Shown piece after piece: positions 24,794 through 33,700 of a DNA stretch of 64,000 bases; position 1 is the first letter of the stretch, and every line of letters starts with the position of its first letter. The notes beneath the pieces were generated by a model. The model had not been told where the DNA came from and did not search any database. It saw only the letters and a program-made list of their open reading frames with translations. The position numbers and the translations under genes were made by a program. This DNA comes from Subdoligranulum sp. CAG:314 (lineage in GTDB: Bacteria; Bacillota; Clostridia; Christensenellales; CAG-314), in assembly GCA_000437915.1 (NCBI GenBank), contig FR900999.1:36368-100367 (forward strand), given 5' to 3'.

Positions 24794-25756
24794 ATGTTGA
24801 AAACTCACGAAAGAATAGCGGTACTGGACGACTTCAAAGGTTTCATGCTGTTCTTTTATATTTTTGTCCAGGTCATGACGCTGCCCAAGACGTTTGCCAC
24901 GCCCGAATGGTTTGCGCACAGCAAAATCGGCGGACAAGCTTTGCCCTTCTTGTCAATAAGCATAAGCGATTTCGGTCCCGCGCTTTTCTTTTTCGTCATA
25001 GGCATGGCTGCCGTCTGCGCATTTGAAAACAGAGTAAAGAGGGACGGACTCAAAGCCGCGCGCAGGCACTATCTCTATCGCAACTTGGCGGTCGTGGGCA
25101 TTGCCGCCGCTGCGCAGTTTGCGGGCAACGCCTTGTCAGGCTCCTCATACGACTGGAACGCGCTGTCGAGCGTGGGGTTTGTCGGCGTTTTGATGTATCC
25201 ATTTCTGAGAAAAGGAACCTGGTTCCGTCTTTCCTCCGCCTGCGTCCTGCTTGCGTGGTATCAGCTTTTCCGTAGCGAGCTGTTTGCCCTTTTGGGAGGA
25301 AACGAGGGAGGCATTGCCGCCTGCTTCGGTTATCTGGGGCTGACGCTGCTTGCTTCCGTGCTGTCCGATTTGCTGAAAAAGGAGCTTATGCTTTACGGCG
25401 CGGGAGTGGTTTGCCTCGGAGTCGCCGCTACTGTCGCGCGCTTTGTTTTGCCTCCCGTTTTCAGAGAGTACAACGTGTCGTATGTTCTGATGTCTTTGTT
25501 TGTGATTTCGCTGCTGTTCTACGGCTTTGCGGTAGTCAATTCCTTTGTGAAAAAGAACATACCTTACGTCAACTCGGTGGGAAAAAGTTTGTTGTTCTTT
25601 TTTGTACTCACCTACGGGAGCACTTTTTTGTCAAGACAGCTAATCAAAGCGCCGTTGACGCTTGCCGGCTGCATATTACTTTCCTGCATTATTTTTACGG
25701 TTTATTGTTTTATTGCAGGAGAGCTTGAACGCAGAAATATAGTTATAAAATTGTAA
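24794..25756 (+). CDS. Polytopic membrane protein, acyltransferase-like
   Basis: This 320-residue protein has about ten hydrophobic segments. The N-terminus RIAVLDDFKGFMLFFYIFVQV and the following LSISISDFGPALFFFVIGMA segment resemble HGSNAT/YeiB-type membrane acyltransferases (DUF1624 group), where an Arg/Asp-rich motif precedes the first helix. The usual catalytic His is not obvious. The ATG is 7 nt from a -10 box and lacks a ribosome-binding site. It is followed 12 nt later by a longer protein of the same architecture. Function unknown; cell-envelope sugar acylation is a guess. Confidence 0.6.
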   Translation: MLKTHERIAVLDDFKGFMLFFYIFVQVMTLPKTFATPEWFAHSKIGGQALPFLSISISDFGPALFFFVIGMAAVCAFENRVKRDGLKAARRHYLYRNLAVVGIAAAAQFAGNALSGSSYDWNALSSVGFVGVLMYPFLRKGTWFRLSSACVLLAWYQLFRSELFALLGGNEGGIAACFGYLGLTLLASVLSDLLKKELMLYGAGVVCLGVAATVARFVLPPVFREYNVSYVLMSLFVISLLFYGFAVVNSFVKKNIPYVNSVGKSLLFFFVLTYGSTFLSRQLIKAPLTLAGCILLSCIIFTVYCFIAGELERRNIVIKL

Positions 25757-25768
25757 AGGAGAAAATTT

Positions 25769-26902
25769 ATGGAAGAAAAGCAAGTCGAGACTGTCGGAAA
25801 CGATGCCGAAAAAGCGGACGGGACTCAAGTTCCCTTAGCAGCGCAGACGGAAGTCAAGGAAAACAAAATTGCCGCAATCGGGCGCAGCCGCGCGCTGGAC
25901 AACGTGAGAGGATTTATTATTATCATGCTTGCGCTAAACAGCGTGTACGCCAAGCTTATGCCTGTTGCCAATCCTTTGGCATGGCTCGGACACGCAAACA
26001 TAAACCCCTTCAACAGTATGCCGCAATACGGAATTTATCTTGCGGACTTCGGCGCGCCTATTTTCATGCTGTCCATGGCGTTTGCCGCGGTGATAAGCTA
26101 CAATAAAACGGTGTCGGCAGAGGGACGCGGGAAAGCAAACGGGAAATTTATGCGGCGTTATCTGGCGCTCATAGGCGTCGGATGCGCTTATGTTCTGATT
26201 TACAAATTCATAGAAATTTTTACCGGCGGCGACGGAATATACAGAGGCAATCTCAATGTTCTTATCATATACGGCTTTGCGGGACTCATTTCCATGATTT
26301 TTTTCCGTCTGAAAAAATATTGGCGGCTTGGTGCGGGCGTCGCGCTCATAATCGCGTTTCAATGTCTGCATTTCATCGACAAGGCAATGCTTTACACCGT
26401 GAGCACGGAGTTCGGCGGTCTCATCGGTTCTGTCGGCTGGGCGGGATTTTTCCTTATCTGCACCTACTTCGGAGAAACCTATTTTTCCGGCGAGAGAAAG
26501 GAGTTTTATATAGCGGTCGGTGGAAGCGCGATTGTCGCAGCGCTCTTTGCGTTGGGCTTTTTCCTGACAAGGGACGGCGATATTCTGACCGACCTCGCGG
26601 CGCGTTTCTTTACGCTTAACCGTCTGATGTATTCTGCCTTTTATCTGTTCCTTACGCTTTTTACAAGTCTTGTGTGCTTCGCGTTCTTCGATTTGGTTTC
26701 CCGCGACAAAAAGATTATGTTTCTTACAGCGTGGGGGAGAAGCCCGCTTTTCTTCTATCTGTACGGATATGTGCTTTACCTTATTTGTTCGTTTTTGCCG
26801 AAAAGCTGGGTTATGTACGCGGTTTCCATTGTTTTCACTCTGGCGGCAATGATGGGCGTGGCTTATATTTTTGAAAAGAAAAATATCAAAATCAGTATCT
26901 GA
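25769..26902 (+). CDS. Polytopic membrane protein, acyltransferase-like paralogue
   Basis: This 377-residue protein has a soluble N-terminal tail of about 45 residues and about ten membrane segments. It begins RSRALDNVRGFIIIMLALNS, with WLGHANINPFN and YLADFGAPIFMLSMAFA next, the arrangement of HGSNAT/NagX-like acyltransferases (a His follows the first helix). It is a diverged relative of the preceding gene: both share the D-x-x-x-G start, the DFG(P/A) segment and a similar C-terminal helix series. AAAGGAG precedes the ATG. The two may act together on an envelope polymer (inference). Confidence 0.6.
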   Translation: MEEKQVETVGNDAEKADGTQVPLAAQTEVKENKIAAIGRSRALDNVRGFIIIMLALNSVYAKLMPVANPLAWLGHANINPFNSMPQYGIYLADFGAPIFMLSMAFAAVISYNKTVSAEGRGKANGKFMRRYLALIGVGCAYVLIYKFIEIFTGGDGIYRGNLNVLIIYGFAGLISMIFFRLKKYWRLGAGVALIIAFQCLHFIDKAMLYTVSTEFGGLIGSVGWAGFFLICTYFGETYFSGERKEFYIAVGGSAIVAALFALGFFLTRDGDILTDLAARFFTLNRLMYSAFYLFLTLFTSLVCFAFFDLVSRDKKIMFLTAWGRSPLFFYLYGYVLYLICSFLPKSWVMYAVSIVFTLAAMMGVAYIFEKKNIKISI

Positions 26903-26924
26903 TTTTCAATTTTGCTTGTACAAA

Positions 26925-26959
26925 AAGCCGCACGAATATTTCGTGCGGCTTGTTTTTTT
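26925..26959. terminator. Bidirectional terminator
   Basis: AAGCCGCACGAA (26925-26936) pairs with TTCGTGCGGCTT (26940-26951) around TAT. T7 follows on the plus strand and a T-run on the minus strand, so it serves both convergent genes. Confidence 0.85.
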
Positions 26960-26975
26960 GCGCCTGCCTTAATCG

Positions 26976-28142
26976 TCAAAGACTCTTTTTGAGTATTTCG
27001 CGTATTTCGTTTTTGTCCAGAGTTTTGTAACCACCGTCCATAATCAGCACGCTGTCCGCAATATCGTTTATACTGCTTTCGGACGCGCCCAGCTCGGTTA
27101 TGTTCATCACAAGCCCGATTTTTTTCATCCAGCTCTCCATTTTTTCCAAGCCTTCGAGAGCCGTCTGCTCGTCTGTCTTACCCTGCGTGTCGACGTTCCA
27201 GACGTTGACGGCGTATCTTCTGAATTTTTCGAGACCGTAAGTGAGAATATGGCGGTAGTAAGGCAGAGAGACCGCCGAAAGCGTCATGCCGTGCGCCGCG
27301 TCCGTGTGCGCGCCGACTGCCTGTCCGAGCATATGCACCTCCCAGTCGGTTGATTTTCCTTTCGCCACCAGCGTGTTCAGCGCCCAGGTCGCCGTCCACA
27401 TAATGTTGCTGCGCGCCTCATAGTCCAACGGGTTTTTCACCGCCGCTTCGGCGCTGTTTATCAGCGACTTCAAAAGACCTTCCATGATATAGTCCGACGT
27501 ATTGTCGTCCGTCCCCGAAAAATACTGTTCGAGTATGTGGGACATGATGTCGTAAATGCCCGAAATCATCTGATAGCGGGGCACCGTCATGGTAAACTCC
27601 GGATTGAGCACGGAGAATTTGGGAAAAACATTTTCTCCGAAAACGTGACCTATTTTCAGCTTTTTCTCGCGATTGGTGATGACCGAGCCGCCGTTCATCT
27701 CGCTGCCCGTGCCCGCCATGGTCAAAACGCATCCGACAGGCACTATGGGATTGTCAACGTCCTCGAATCTGTCGAAATATTTGTCCCAAGCGTCCTCGTT
27801 GCAGAAAACCGATACGGACACCGCTTTGGCATAGTCGCACACCGAGCCGCCGCCCACCGCAAGCAGCAGGTCGGCTTTTGCCGCGCGCGCCTTCTCTACT
27901 CCGTCCCTGAGTTTTTCCGCCGTGGGATTGGGCATAACGCCGCCGTCCTCGAAAATTTCCTTGCCGTTGCGTTTGAGAATGTCAACCACTTTGTCGTATA
28001 TTCCGTTTTTCTTGATGGAGCCGCCGCCGTAAATGAGCATAATGTTTTTGCCGTAACGCGGAAGCTCCTTGTTCAGTCCGTCGAGAGCATTTTTTCCGAA
28101 ATACAGTTTGGTGGGATTGCAGTAAGTAAAGTTTCCAAGCAT
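26976..28142 (-). CDS. Iron-containing alcohol dehydrogenase (BdhA/YqhD type)
   Basis: This 388-residue protein of the Fe-ADH family has GGGSIKKNG, the NAD(P)-binding VGGGSVCDYAKA, TMAGTGSEMNGG and metal-ligand segments containing D and H (SGIYDIMSHILEQY, AHTDAAHGM). Resemblance is to NADPH-dependent butanol dehydrogenases. I start at ATG 28142 behind AAAGGAG; an upstream in-frame GTG overlaps that site. It reduces aldehydes to alcohols during fermentation, possibly butyraldehyde. It is 24 nt downstream of a flavoprotein gene on the same strand. Confidence 0.92.
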   Translation of the reverse strand: MLGNFTYCNPTKLYFGKNALDGLNKELPRYGKNIMLIYGGGSIKKNGIYDKVVDILKRNGKEIFEDGGVMPNPTAEKLRDGVEKARAAKADLLLAVGGGSVCDYAKAVSVSVFCNEDAWDKYFDRFEDVDNPIVPVGCVLTMAGTGSEMNGGSVITNREKKLKIGHVFGENVFPKFSVLNPEFTMTVPRYQMISGIYDIMSHILEQYFSGTDDNTSDYIMEGLLKSLINSAEAAVKNPLDYEARSNIMWTATWALNTLVAKGKSTDWEVHMLGQAVGAHTDAAHGMTLSAVSLPYYRHILTYGLEKFRRYAVNVWNVDTQGKTDEQTALEGLEKMESWMKKIGLVMNITELGASESSINDIADSVLIMDGGYKTLDKNEIREILKKSL

Positions 28143-28166
28143 ATTTTTCACTCCTTTTGACGTTTT

Positions 28167-28790
28167 TTATCTGATAAAATCGGTTCTAGCGGTTTTTTCG
28201 TTCTGCGGAGCGTCCAAGCCCGCTTTTCTGCCCGCTTCTATACATTTGATGAGCCAAGCCATGTTTCTTGCGAGATTTCTCATGGTCTGCATGCCTTCAT
28301 CGTCCTTTTTCGTCTCTTCCGGCAGGCTTCCGTGCACTATGTTCCAATAGGTGGAGGAGACTATCGGCATCTGCGAAATTGACGGATATTTGTTCAGCAC
28401 GTCGAAAGACGCCGTCGTGCCTCCTCTGCGTGCGGAAGCGACTACCGCCGCGGGCTTGTGCTCGAAGCAACCGCGCGCCGCGTAAAACATTCTGTCCAGC
28501 ACGGACAGAATGCGCCCGCTCGGATGCGCAAAGTAAACGGGCGTGCCGAAAATAAATCCGTCCGCAGTCTTTGCCTTTTCTATCCAATCATTTACGCAGT
28601 CGTTTTGAAACACGCAGCGGTTGGTCTTGGCGCAAACCCTGCACCCGATGCAATCCGCAACGGGCGCCGCTCCGATTTGCAGGATTTCCGTTTCTACGCC
28701 TTCTTCGTTTAAAATCCTCGCCGCTTCCGAAAGAGCGGTGAAGGTGCAGCCGTGTTCTCTGTTGCTGCCGTTGAAAAGCAATACTTTCAT
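28167..28790 (-). CDS. NADPH-dependent FMN reductase/iron-sulfur flavoprotein-like
   Basis: This 207-residue flavodoxin-fold protein starts KVLLFNGSNREHGCTFTAL, the FMN phosphate loop. A cysteine cluster follows in CIGCRVCAKTNRCVFQNDC, as in iron-sulfur flavoproteins and related quinone or FMN reductases. GTPVYFAHPSG binds the isoalloxazine. AAGGAG precedes the ATG. It probably transfers electrons under anaerobic or oxidative stress; its pairing with the alcohol dehydrogenase suggests co-expression but not a shared reaction. Confidence 0.85.
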   Translation of the reverse strand: MKVLLFNGSNREHGCTFTALSEAARILNEEGVETEILQIGAAPVADCIGCRVCAKTNRCVFQNDCVNDWIEKAKTADGFIFGTPVYFAHPSGRILSVLDRMFYAARGCFEHKPAAVVASARRGGTTASFDVLNKYPSISQMPIVSSTYWNIVHGSLPEETKKDDEGMQTMRNLARNMAWLIKCIEAGRKAGLDAPQNEKTARTDFIR

Positions 28791-28840
28791 ATTTTTCTCC
28801 TTGCATTGCCGAAAAAACAGCCGACAATTTTTACAGCTAA

Positions 28841-28870
28841 ATTATACAGCCGAGTAAAATATCCTGTCAA
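28841..28870 (-). promoter_or_regulatory. Promoter of the FMN reductase/adh unit
   Basis: On the minus strand, TTGACA (28865-28870) and TATAAT (28841-28846) have an 18-bp spacer. Confidence 0.7.
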
Positions 28871-28910
28871 ATACCTTTTTTCTATGATTATCCAATACAT
28901 TTTTTTATAA

Positions 28911-28968
28911 CGCAAACAGCGGAGGGCTTTTGCCCTCCGCTGTTTGCGAAAAACGTCGAATTTCGACG
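28911..28968 (-). terminator. Two tandem hairpins after tRNA-Ser
   Basis: Read on the minus strand, CGTCGAA-A-TTCGACG followed by TTTTT (28949-28968) is a terminator for the tRNA. A perfect 17-bp stem with a 4-nt loop (28911-28948), without a T-tract, follows. Confidence 0.65.
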
Positions 28969-28969
28969 C

Positions 28970-29060
28970 TGGCGGAGACGGTGGGATTCGAACCCACGTG
29001 CCGGTTGCCCGACAACACGATTTCGAGTCGCGCTCGTTATGACCTCTTCGATACGTCTCC
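28970..29060 (-). tRNA. tRNA-Ser (anticodon CGA)
   Basis: The minus strand gives a class II tRNA with acceptor GGAGACG/CGTCTCC, discriminator G and encoded CCA. The anticodon loop is CTCGAAA (anticodon CGA), the variable arm is long and the T-loop is GGTTCGAATCC. It reads UCG codons. Confidence 0.97.
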
Positions 29061-29082
29061 GTAAATTTTTAAAATCCTTTAT

Positions 29083-29111
29083 ATTATACCCGACATTGAT
29101 TTGTTTCGCAA
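29083..29111 (-). promoter_or_regulatory. Promoter of tRNA-Ser
   Basis: On the minus strand, TTGCGA (29106-29111) and TATAAT (29083-29088) have a 17-bp spacer, 22 bp upstream of the tRNA. Confidence 0.65.
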
Positions 29112-29190
29112 GCGTTTGACCGAAAAAATTAAAATTGAGGAGAGTAGGGATAGCCGCAAAAAAGTGGAAGCTTTCTTGTGGGAGACGCGT

Positions 29191-29961
29191 TTATTTGAAA
29201 AATGCGCGCGCAAGCGGCAGCAAAAAGCTTTTTCTTGCGTAATTTTTGCCAATCAGAGGAATCAAGCGTTGCAGCGTCTGTTCGTTTTCCACAGTTTCGA
29301 GTATGCTGTCCTTGTTGCAGAGCTCGACAAGCTCCTGCGGCGGCGGGACGGGCTTTATGTGGGAGTTGAGCGGACAAACAAGCTGACAGATATTGCAGCC
29401 TAGCAGTCTTCCGTTCCTTTTCAATGCCGCATTGTTTTCGGGAGTGTCGGCGTATTCCTCCTGAATTTGTCTTAAACATTTGTTTTTTATAAAGCCGTCT
29501 GGGACAAGCGCATCCTGCGGGCAGGCGGCGACACACAGCTCGCAGCGGGTGCAAAGGGGGTGGGAAACGGTGGGAATCGAAGAAAAAAACTCCGTTTCGG
29601 CGCCTTCGACGAACGCCGTTGCAACAAAGAAAAAGCTGCCGTATTCTTTCACGAAGCACAGACCGTTCATTCCGTAATCGGCAAGCCTGTATTTGTCGAG
29701 AAGTTGTTTTATGTCGGTGCGGCGGTAGCGTTTGGCGTCAAGTCCCTTAGCTTTCAGGCTTTGAAGCAGCTGCAAATTTTCAAAATATACTTTGTTGGAC
29801 GTAATATAATAGCTGTCTATTTTGAGGCAGTCGGGAAACTCGGAATAATCGTAAGGAGAATAAGGCGCGAAATACATGATGAGCGCGCCGCCCTCAATCG
29901 GCAAAAGCGCGTAGTGTTTTATGCCGTGCAGGCGCATAATTTCCGAAACAATTTCATTCAT
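29191..29961 (-). CDS. Short QueG-like 4Fe-4S protein
   Basis: This 256-residue protein has two ferredoxin-type clusters in the QueG arrangement: CTRCELCVAACP near residue 138 and GCNICQLVCPLN near 190. A region resembling the QueG cobalamin-binding domain precedes them (YGMNGLCFVKEYGSFFFVAT). Full-length epoxyqueuosine reductase is about 380 residues, and the C-terminal HEAT part is missing here. It could be a reductase of related function. The start lacks a ribosome-binding site; TAAAAT lies 6 nt upstream with TTGCCG 17 bp further, so the mRNA is probably leaderless. Confidence 0.75.
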   Translation of the reverse strand: MNEIVSEIMRLHGIKHYALLPIEGGALIMYFAPYSPYDYSEFPDCLKIDSYYITSNKVYFENLQLLQSLKAKGLDAKRYRRTDIKQLLDKYRLADYGMNGLCFVKEYGSFFFVATAFVEGAETEFFSSIPTVSHPLCTRCELCVAACPQDALVPDGFIKNKCLRQIQEEYADTPENNAALKRNGRLLGCNICQLVCPLNSHIKPVPPPQELVELCNKDSILETVENEQTLQRLIPLIGKNYARKSFLLPLARAFFK

Positions 29962-30024
29962 GCCGTTATTTTACCACAAACGACGGCAATCGGCAAAAAA
30001 TTTGACGCTGTTACTTTTAAATCT

Positions 30025-30053
30025 TTGAATTTATTTCGGAAATGTGTTAAAAT
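30025..30053 (+). promoter_or_regulatory. Promoter of pth-mfd, followed by a structured leader
   Basis: TTGAAT (30025-30030) and TAAAAT (30048-30053) have a 17-bp spacer. The leader up to 30133 contains GACCC/GGGTC and CCAAAG/CTTTGG pairings that cannot both form. Confidence 0.55.
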
Positions 30054-30133
30054 AAATTTGTTTGAAAGACCCCCTTGCCAAAGGCTCGGCGGGTCGCTTT
30101 GGGTTATTTTCAAAAAATCGGGAGGAAAACAAA

Positions 30134-30748
30134 ATGTATCTTGTAGTCGGTTTGGGCAATCCCGACAGGCAGTACGCCGACACCTTTCACAACGTGGGCT
30201 TTCTTGTCGCCGACAGGCTTGCCCGATTGCTCGGCGCAAGCTTCGACAAGGGCGAGTGCAGGGCAATATGCGCCCACGCGCGTCTGTGCGGCGAAAAGGT
30301 GATTGTTGCAAAACCAATCACGTATATGAACCTGTCGGGAGAAAGTTTGAAAGAGCTGGTAAAAAAATATAAAATAGAGCGCGAAAAATGCGTTGTGGTT
30401 TACGACGACGCGGATATGCCTTTGGGCGCGATAAGACTGAGAAAAAGCGGCAGCGGAGGCAGCCACAACGGAATGAAAAACATTATCGAAAACATGCGCA
30501 CCGAAGATATATTCAGAGTGCGCGTAGGCATAGGACGTCCGCAGAACGACAGAATGGAACTCAAAGATTACGTGTTGGGCAAAATAAACGACGGGCAGAG
30601 GACGCTTCTCGAACCGGCGCTTGAAAACGCCGCGCAGGCATTGAAAATGTTTGTGTCGGGCGCGGCTGCGGACGCCGTTATGCGGACGTTCAACAAAAGG
30701 GAAAAGAAAACTCCCGTATCACAAACAGATGCTGAACAGACTGAATAA
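30134..30748 (+). CDS. pth: Peptidyl-tRNA hydrolase
   Basis: This 204-residue enzyme has the family core VVGLGNPDRQYADTFHNVGF (catalytic His), AKPITYMNLSG, VVYDDADMPLG and GSGGSHNGMKNI. It frees peptides from peptidyl-tRNA released by stalled ribosomes. I start at ATG 30134, preceded by GGGAGGAAAAC; an in-frame ATG at 30062 would add a leader encoded by the structured 5' region. It overlaps mfd by 20 nt, as in the conserved pth-mfd pair. Confidence 0.95.
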   Translation: MYLVVGLGNPDRQYADTFHNVGFLVADRLARLLGASFDKGECRAICAHARLCGEKVIVAKPITYMNLSGESLKELVKKYKIEREKCVVVYDDADMPLGAIRLRKSGSGGSHNGMKNIIENMRTEDIFRVRVGIGRPQNDRMELKDYVLGKINDGQRTLLEPALENAAQALKMFVSGAAADAVMRTFNKREKKTPVSQTDAEQTE

Positions 30749-33700
30749 ATTGTCGCGGTATCCCGCGTATAAAGAAATCCTCGACTGTCTGCGGAGCGGA
30801 AAGCGCACCGCGGCTTTCGGAGTCTGCAAATACGAAAAATTTTTTGTCGCGGGAGGTCTTGACGGCTTTCCCGTATATGTCGCGCCCGATTTCGTATCCG
30901 CGCAGGAAGCCTTGCGCTGTCTCAACGATTTGACGGGGGGCGGCTTCGTTTATATTCCTTACAACGAGGACACTCTTCTGTTCAGGCAGGGAACGGGGCG
31001 GCTACGTTTGGAAATCAACTCCGCTCTCGACAAAATTCTGTCGGGCGCGAGGGGCGCGGTGCTTGCAGCCGACGCTCTTGCGGCGCGCTATCCCGATAGG
31101 AATGCGTTTGAGAGAGGACGTCGCACGCTGAAAAAGGGAGATACGGTGTCCGTTTCTTTTCTTGCGCGGTTTCTTTCGGAAAACGGTTTCAGACGCGTTT
31201 CCGCGGTGGAAAAAGCGGGAGAGTTTTCGATAAAAGGAGATATTGCGGATATATTTACGCCCGATTACGATTCTCCCGTGCGGCTAGATTTTTTCGACGA
31301 TGAAATCGAAAGCATAAAGCTTGTCGACAAAGAGACGTTCAGGTCGGGCGAGGAGCTTGACGGCGTTTCTTTATATCCGTTGTTTTCCGTGCCTAGGGGC
31401 GAGGAGCAGAAGTCCGTCGCAAAGTCGCTTGTCGACTCCTCCGCGAAACAAAAGCTGTCCGCCGACGCGCGCGCAAGGCAGGGCGCGCTGCTTGACGAGA
31501 TGCTGCCGTCGCTTGAAAACGGAACTGCGGACAACGGATGGCTTATGCCTTTTTTCCCTTGCTCCGACCTGTCTGAATTTCTGCCCCAAAACGCGGTCAT
31601 GGTTTGGGACGAGCCGAAAATGCTTTCGGACAAGCTCAACAGAACCTACGACGAATTTTTTATGCGGATAGCCAATCTTTTGGCGGTAGGCGAAATTCTG
31701 CCCGAGCATACCGCGCAGCTTGTGCCGCGCGAAAAAGTTTTTGACAATTTTTTGTCTTTTTCACAGCTTGCGTTGATGAGTATTGCGGGCTCCGACACGT
31801 TTTTCAATCCGACTGCGGCTGTTTCTCTCAAATCCACGCCGCTGTTCAATTACAAATTCAACATACGCCAGCTCGGAGAGGATATAAAGCGGTGGAAACT
31901 CAACGGCTACAAGGTCGGCGTTTTCTGCGACGACCTTGCGCGCGGGCAAAGGCTTGCCGAGGCGTTGGGCGAGGCGGACTGTCAGGTAACCGTTTCTTCA
32001 AAAGAGCCGGACGAGCTTGGCGAAAACACGGTTATAGCCGCGCGCCTTGCGAGAGGCTTTGTAAGCCACTCCAACAAAATCGCCCTTGTCGGCGGCGACG
32101 ACGTATTTTCCAAGCCCGTCGGACAAAACGCCCGCAAACTTGCCAAAAAACGCGACAAGGTTTTTCTTTCGCTGGAAAAAGGCGACTACGCGGTTCACGA
32201 GGTGCACGGGATAGGTCTTTGCGACGGCGTGCACACTCTCACGGGCAGCTTCGGCACCAAGGATTTTATCAAGCTGCTTTTCCGCGACGGCGAAGCCGTT
32301 TACGTGCCGGTTGAAAATACGGATATGCTGAGCAAGTACGGCGGAGGGGAAAGCGCGCCTCGTTTGAGCCGTCTCGGCGGTGCGGAGTTTGAAAAGGTCA
32401 AAGCCAAAGTCAAAAGCAATCTTAAAGAAATGGCAATCGACCTTTTGAAGCTGTACGCGGCGCGCCGCAATTCGAGAGGCTTCGCATACAAAACAGACGA
32501 ATATCTGGACGAGGAGTTTGCCGCCGCGTTCCCTTTCACGGAAACGGACGACCAACTCAAATGTATAGAGGAAATAGACGCCGATTTGAAAAGCACGCGC
32601 ATTATGGACCGTCTTTTGGTGGGCGACGTGGGCTTCGGCAAAACGGAAGTTGCCATGCGCGCCGCTTTCAAGGTGGTTTCAAACGGATTTCAGGCGGCTT
32701 TTCTCGCACCCACGACAATACTTGCCGAGCAGCACTACAACACCCTCAAACAGCGCATGGAGCATTTTGACGTAAAGGTGGCGTGTCTCAATCGTTTCAG
32801 AACCGCCGCCGAGCAGAAAAAAATTATAAAAGAGCTGTCGGAGGGGAAAATAGACATAGCGGTGGGCACCCACAGGCTTTTAAGCAAGGACGTCAGGTTT
32901 AAAAATCTCGGACTTTTGGTGCTTGACGAGGAGCAGCGCTTCGGGGTGGAGGACAAGGAAAAGCTTAAAGTCATCAAAACGGGCGTGGACGTGCTTACCA
33001 TGTCGGCAACTCCTATTCCGCGCACGCTGCATATGGCTCTGACGGGCATGCGCGACATAAGCACGATTGCCACGCCGCCCAAGGAGCGCGTCGCGGTGGA
33101 GTCTTACGTCACGGCGCAGTCCGACGCGCTGATAAGGGATATAATACTGCGCGAATTCAACAGACAGGGGCAGGTTTTTCTCGTTTACAACAGGGTGGAA
33201 ACGATAGACTTGTTCGCCGCGCGACTCAAAAATCTAGTGCCCGAGGTCAAGATTGCCGTCGCTCACGGTCAGATGAACGAGGTGGCGCTGGAAAACAATA
33301 TTTACAAATTTTCCCGAGGGCTTTTCGACGTTCTGGTATGCTCGACGATTATTGAAAACGGCATAGATATGCCCAACGCCAATACATTGGTCGTTTGCGA
33401 CGCGGACAGGCTGGGGCTGAGCCAACTCTATCAGCTGCGCGGCCGCGTCGGGCGCGGAAGCCGTCTCGCCTTCGCTTATTTTTTGTACAGGGACGGCAAA
33501 ATACTTTCCGAGACGGCTTACAAGCGGCTGTGCGGCATTGCCGAATACAGCGAGCTTGGCAGCGGCTTCAAAATCGCCATGAAGGACCTTGAAATACGCG
33601 GCGCGGGAAACGTGCTCGGCAGAGAGCAGCACGGGCATATGCAGAAGGTGGGCTACGATATGTACGTAAAACTGCTCAATGAGGCGGTAGGCGAAATCGA

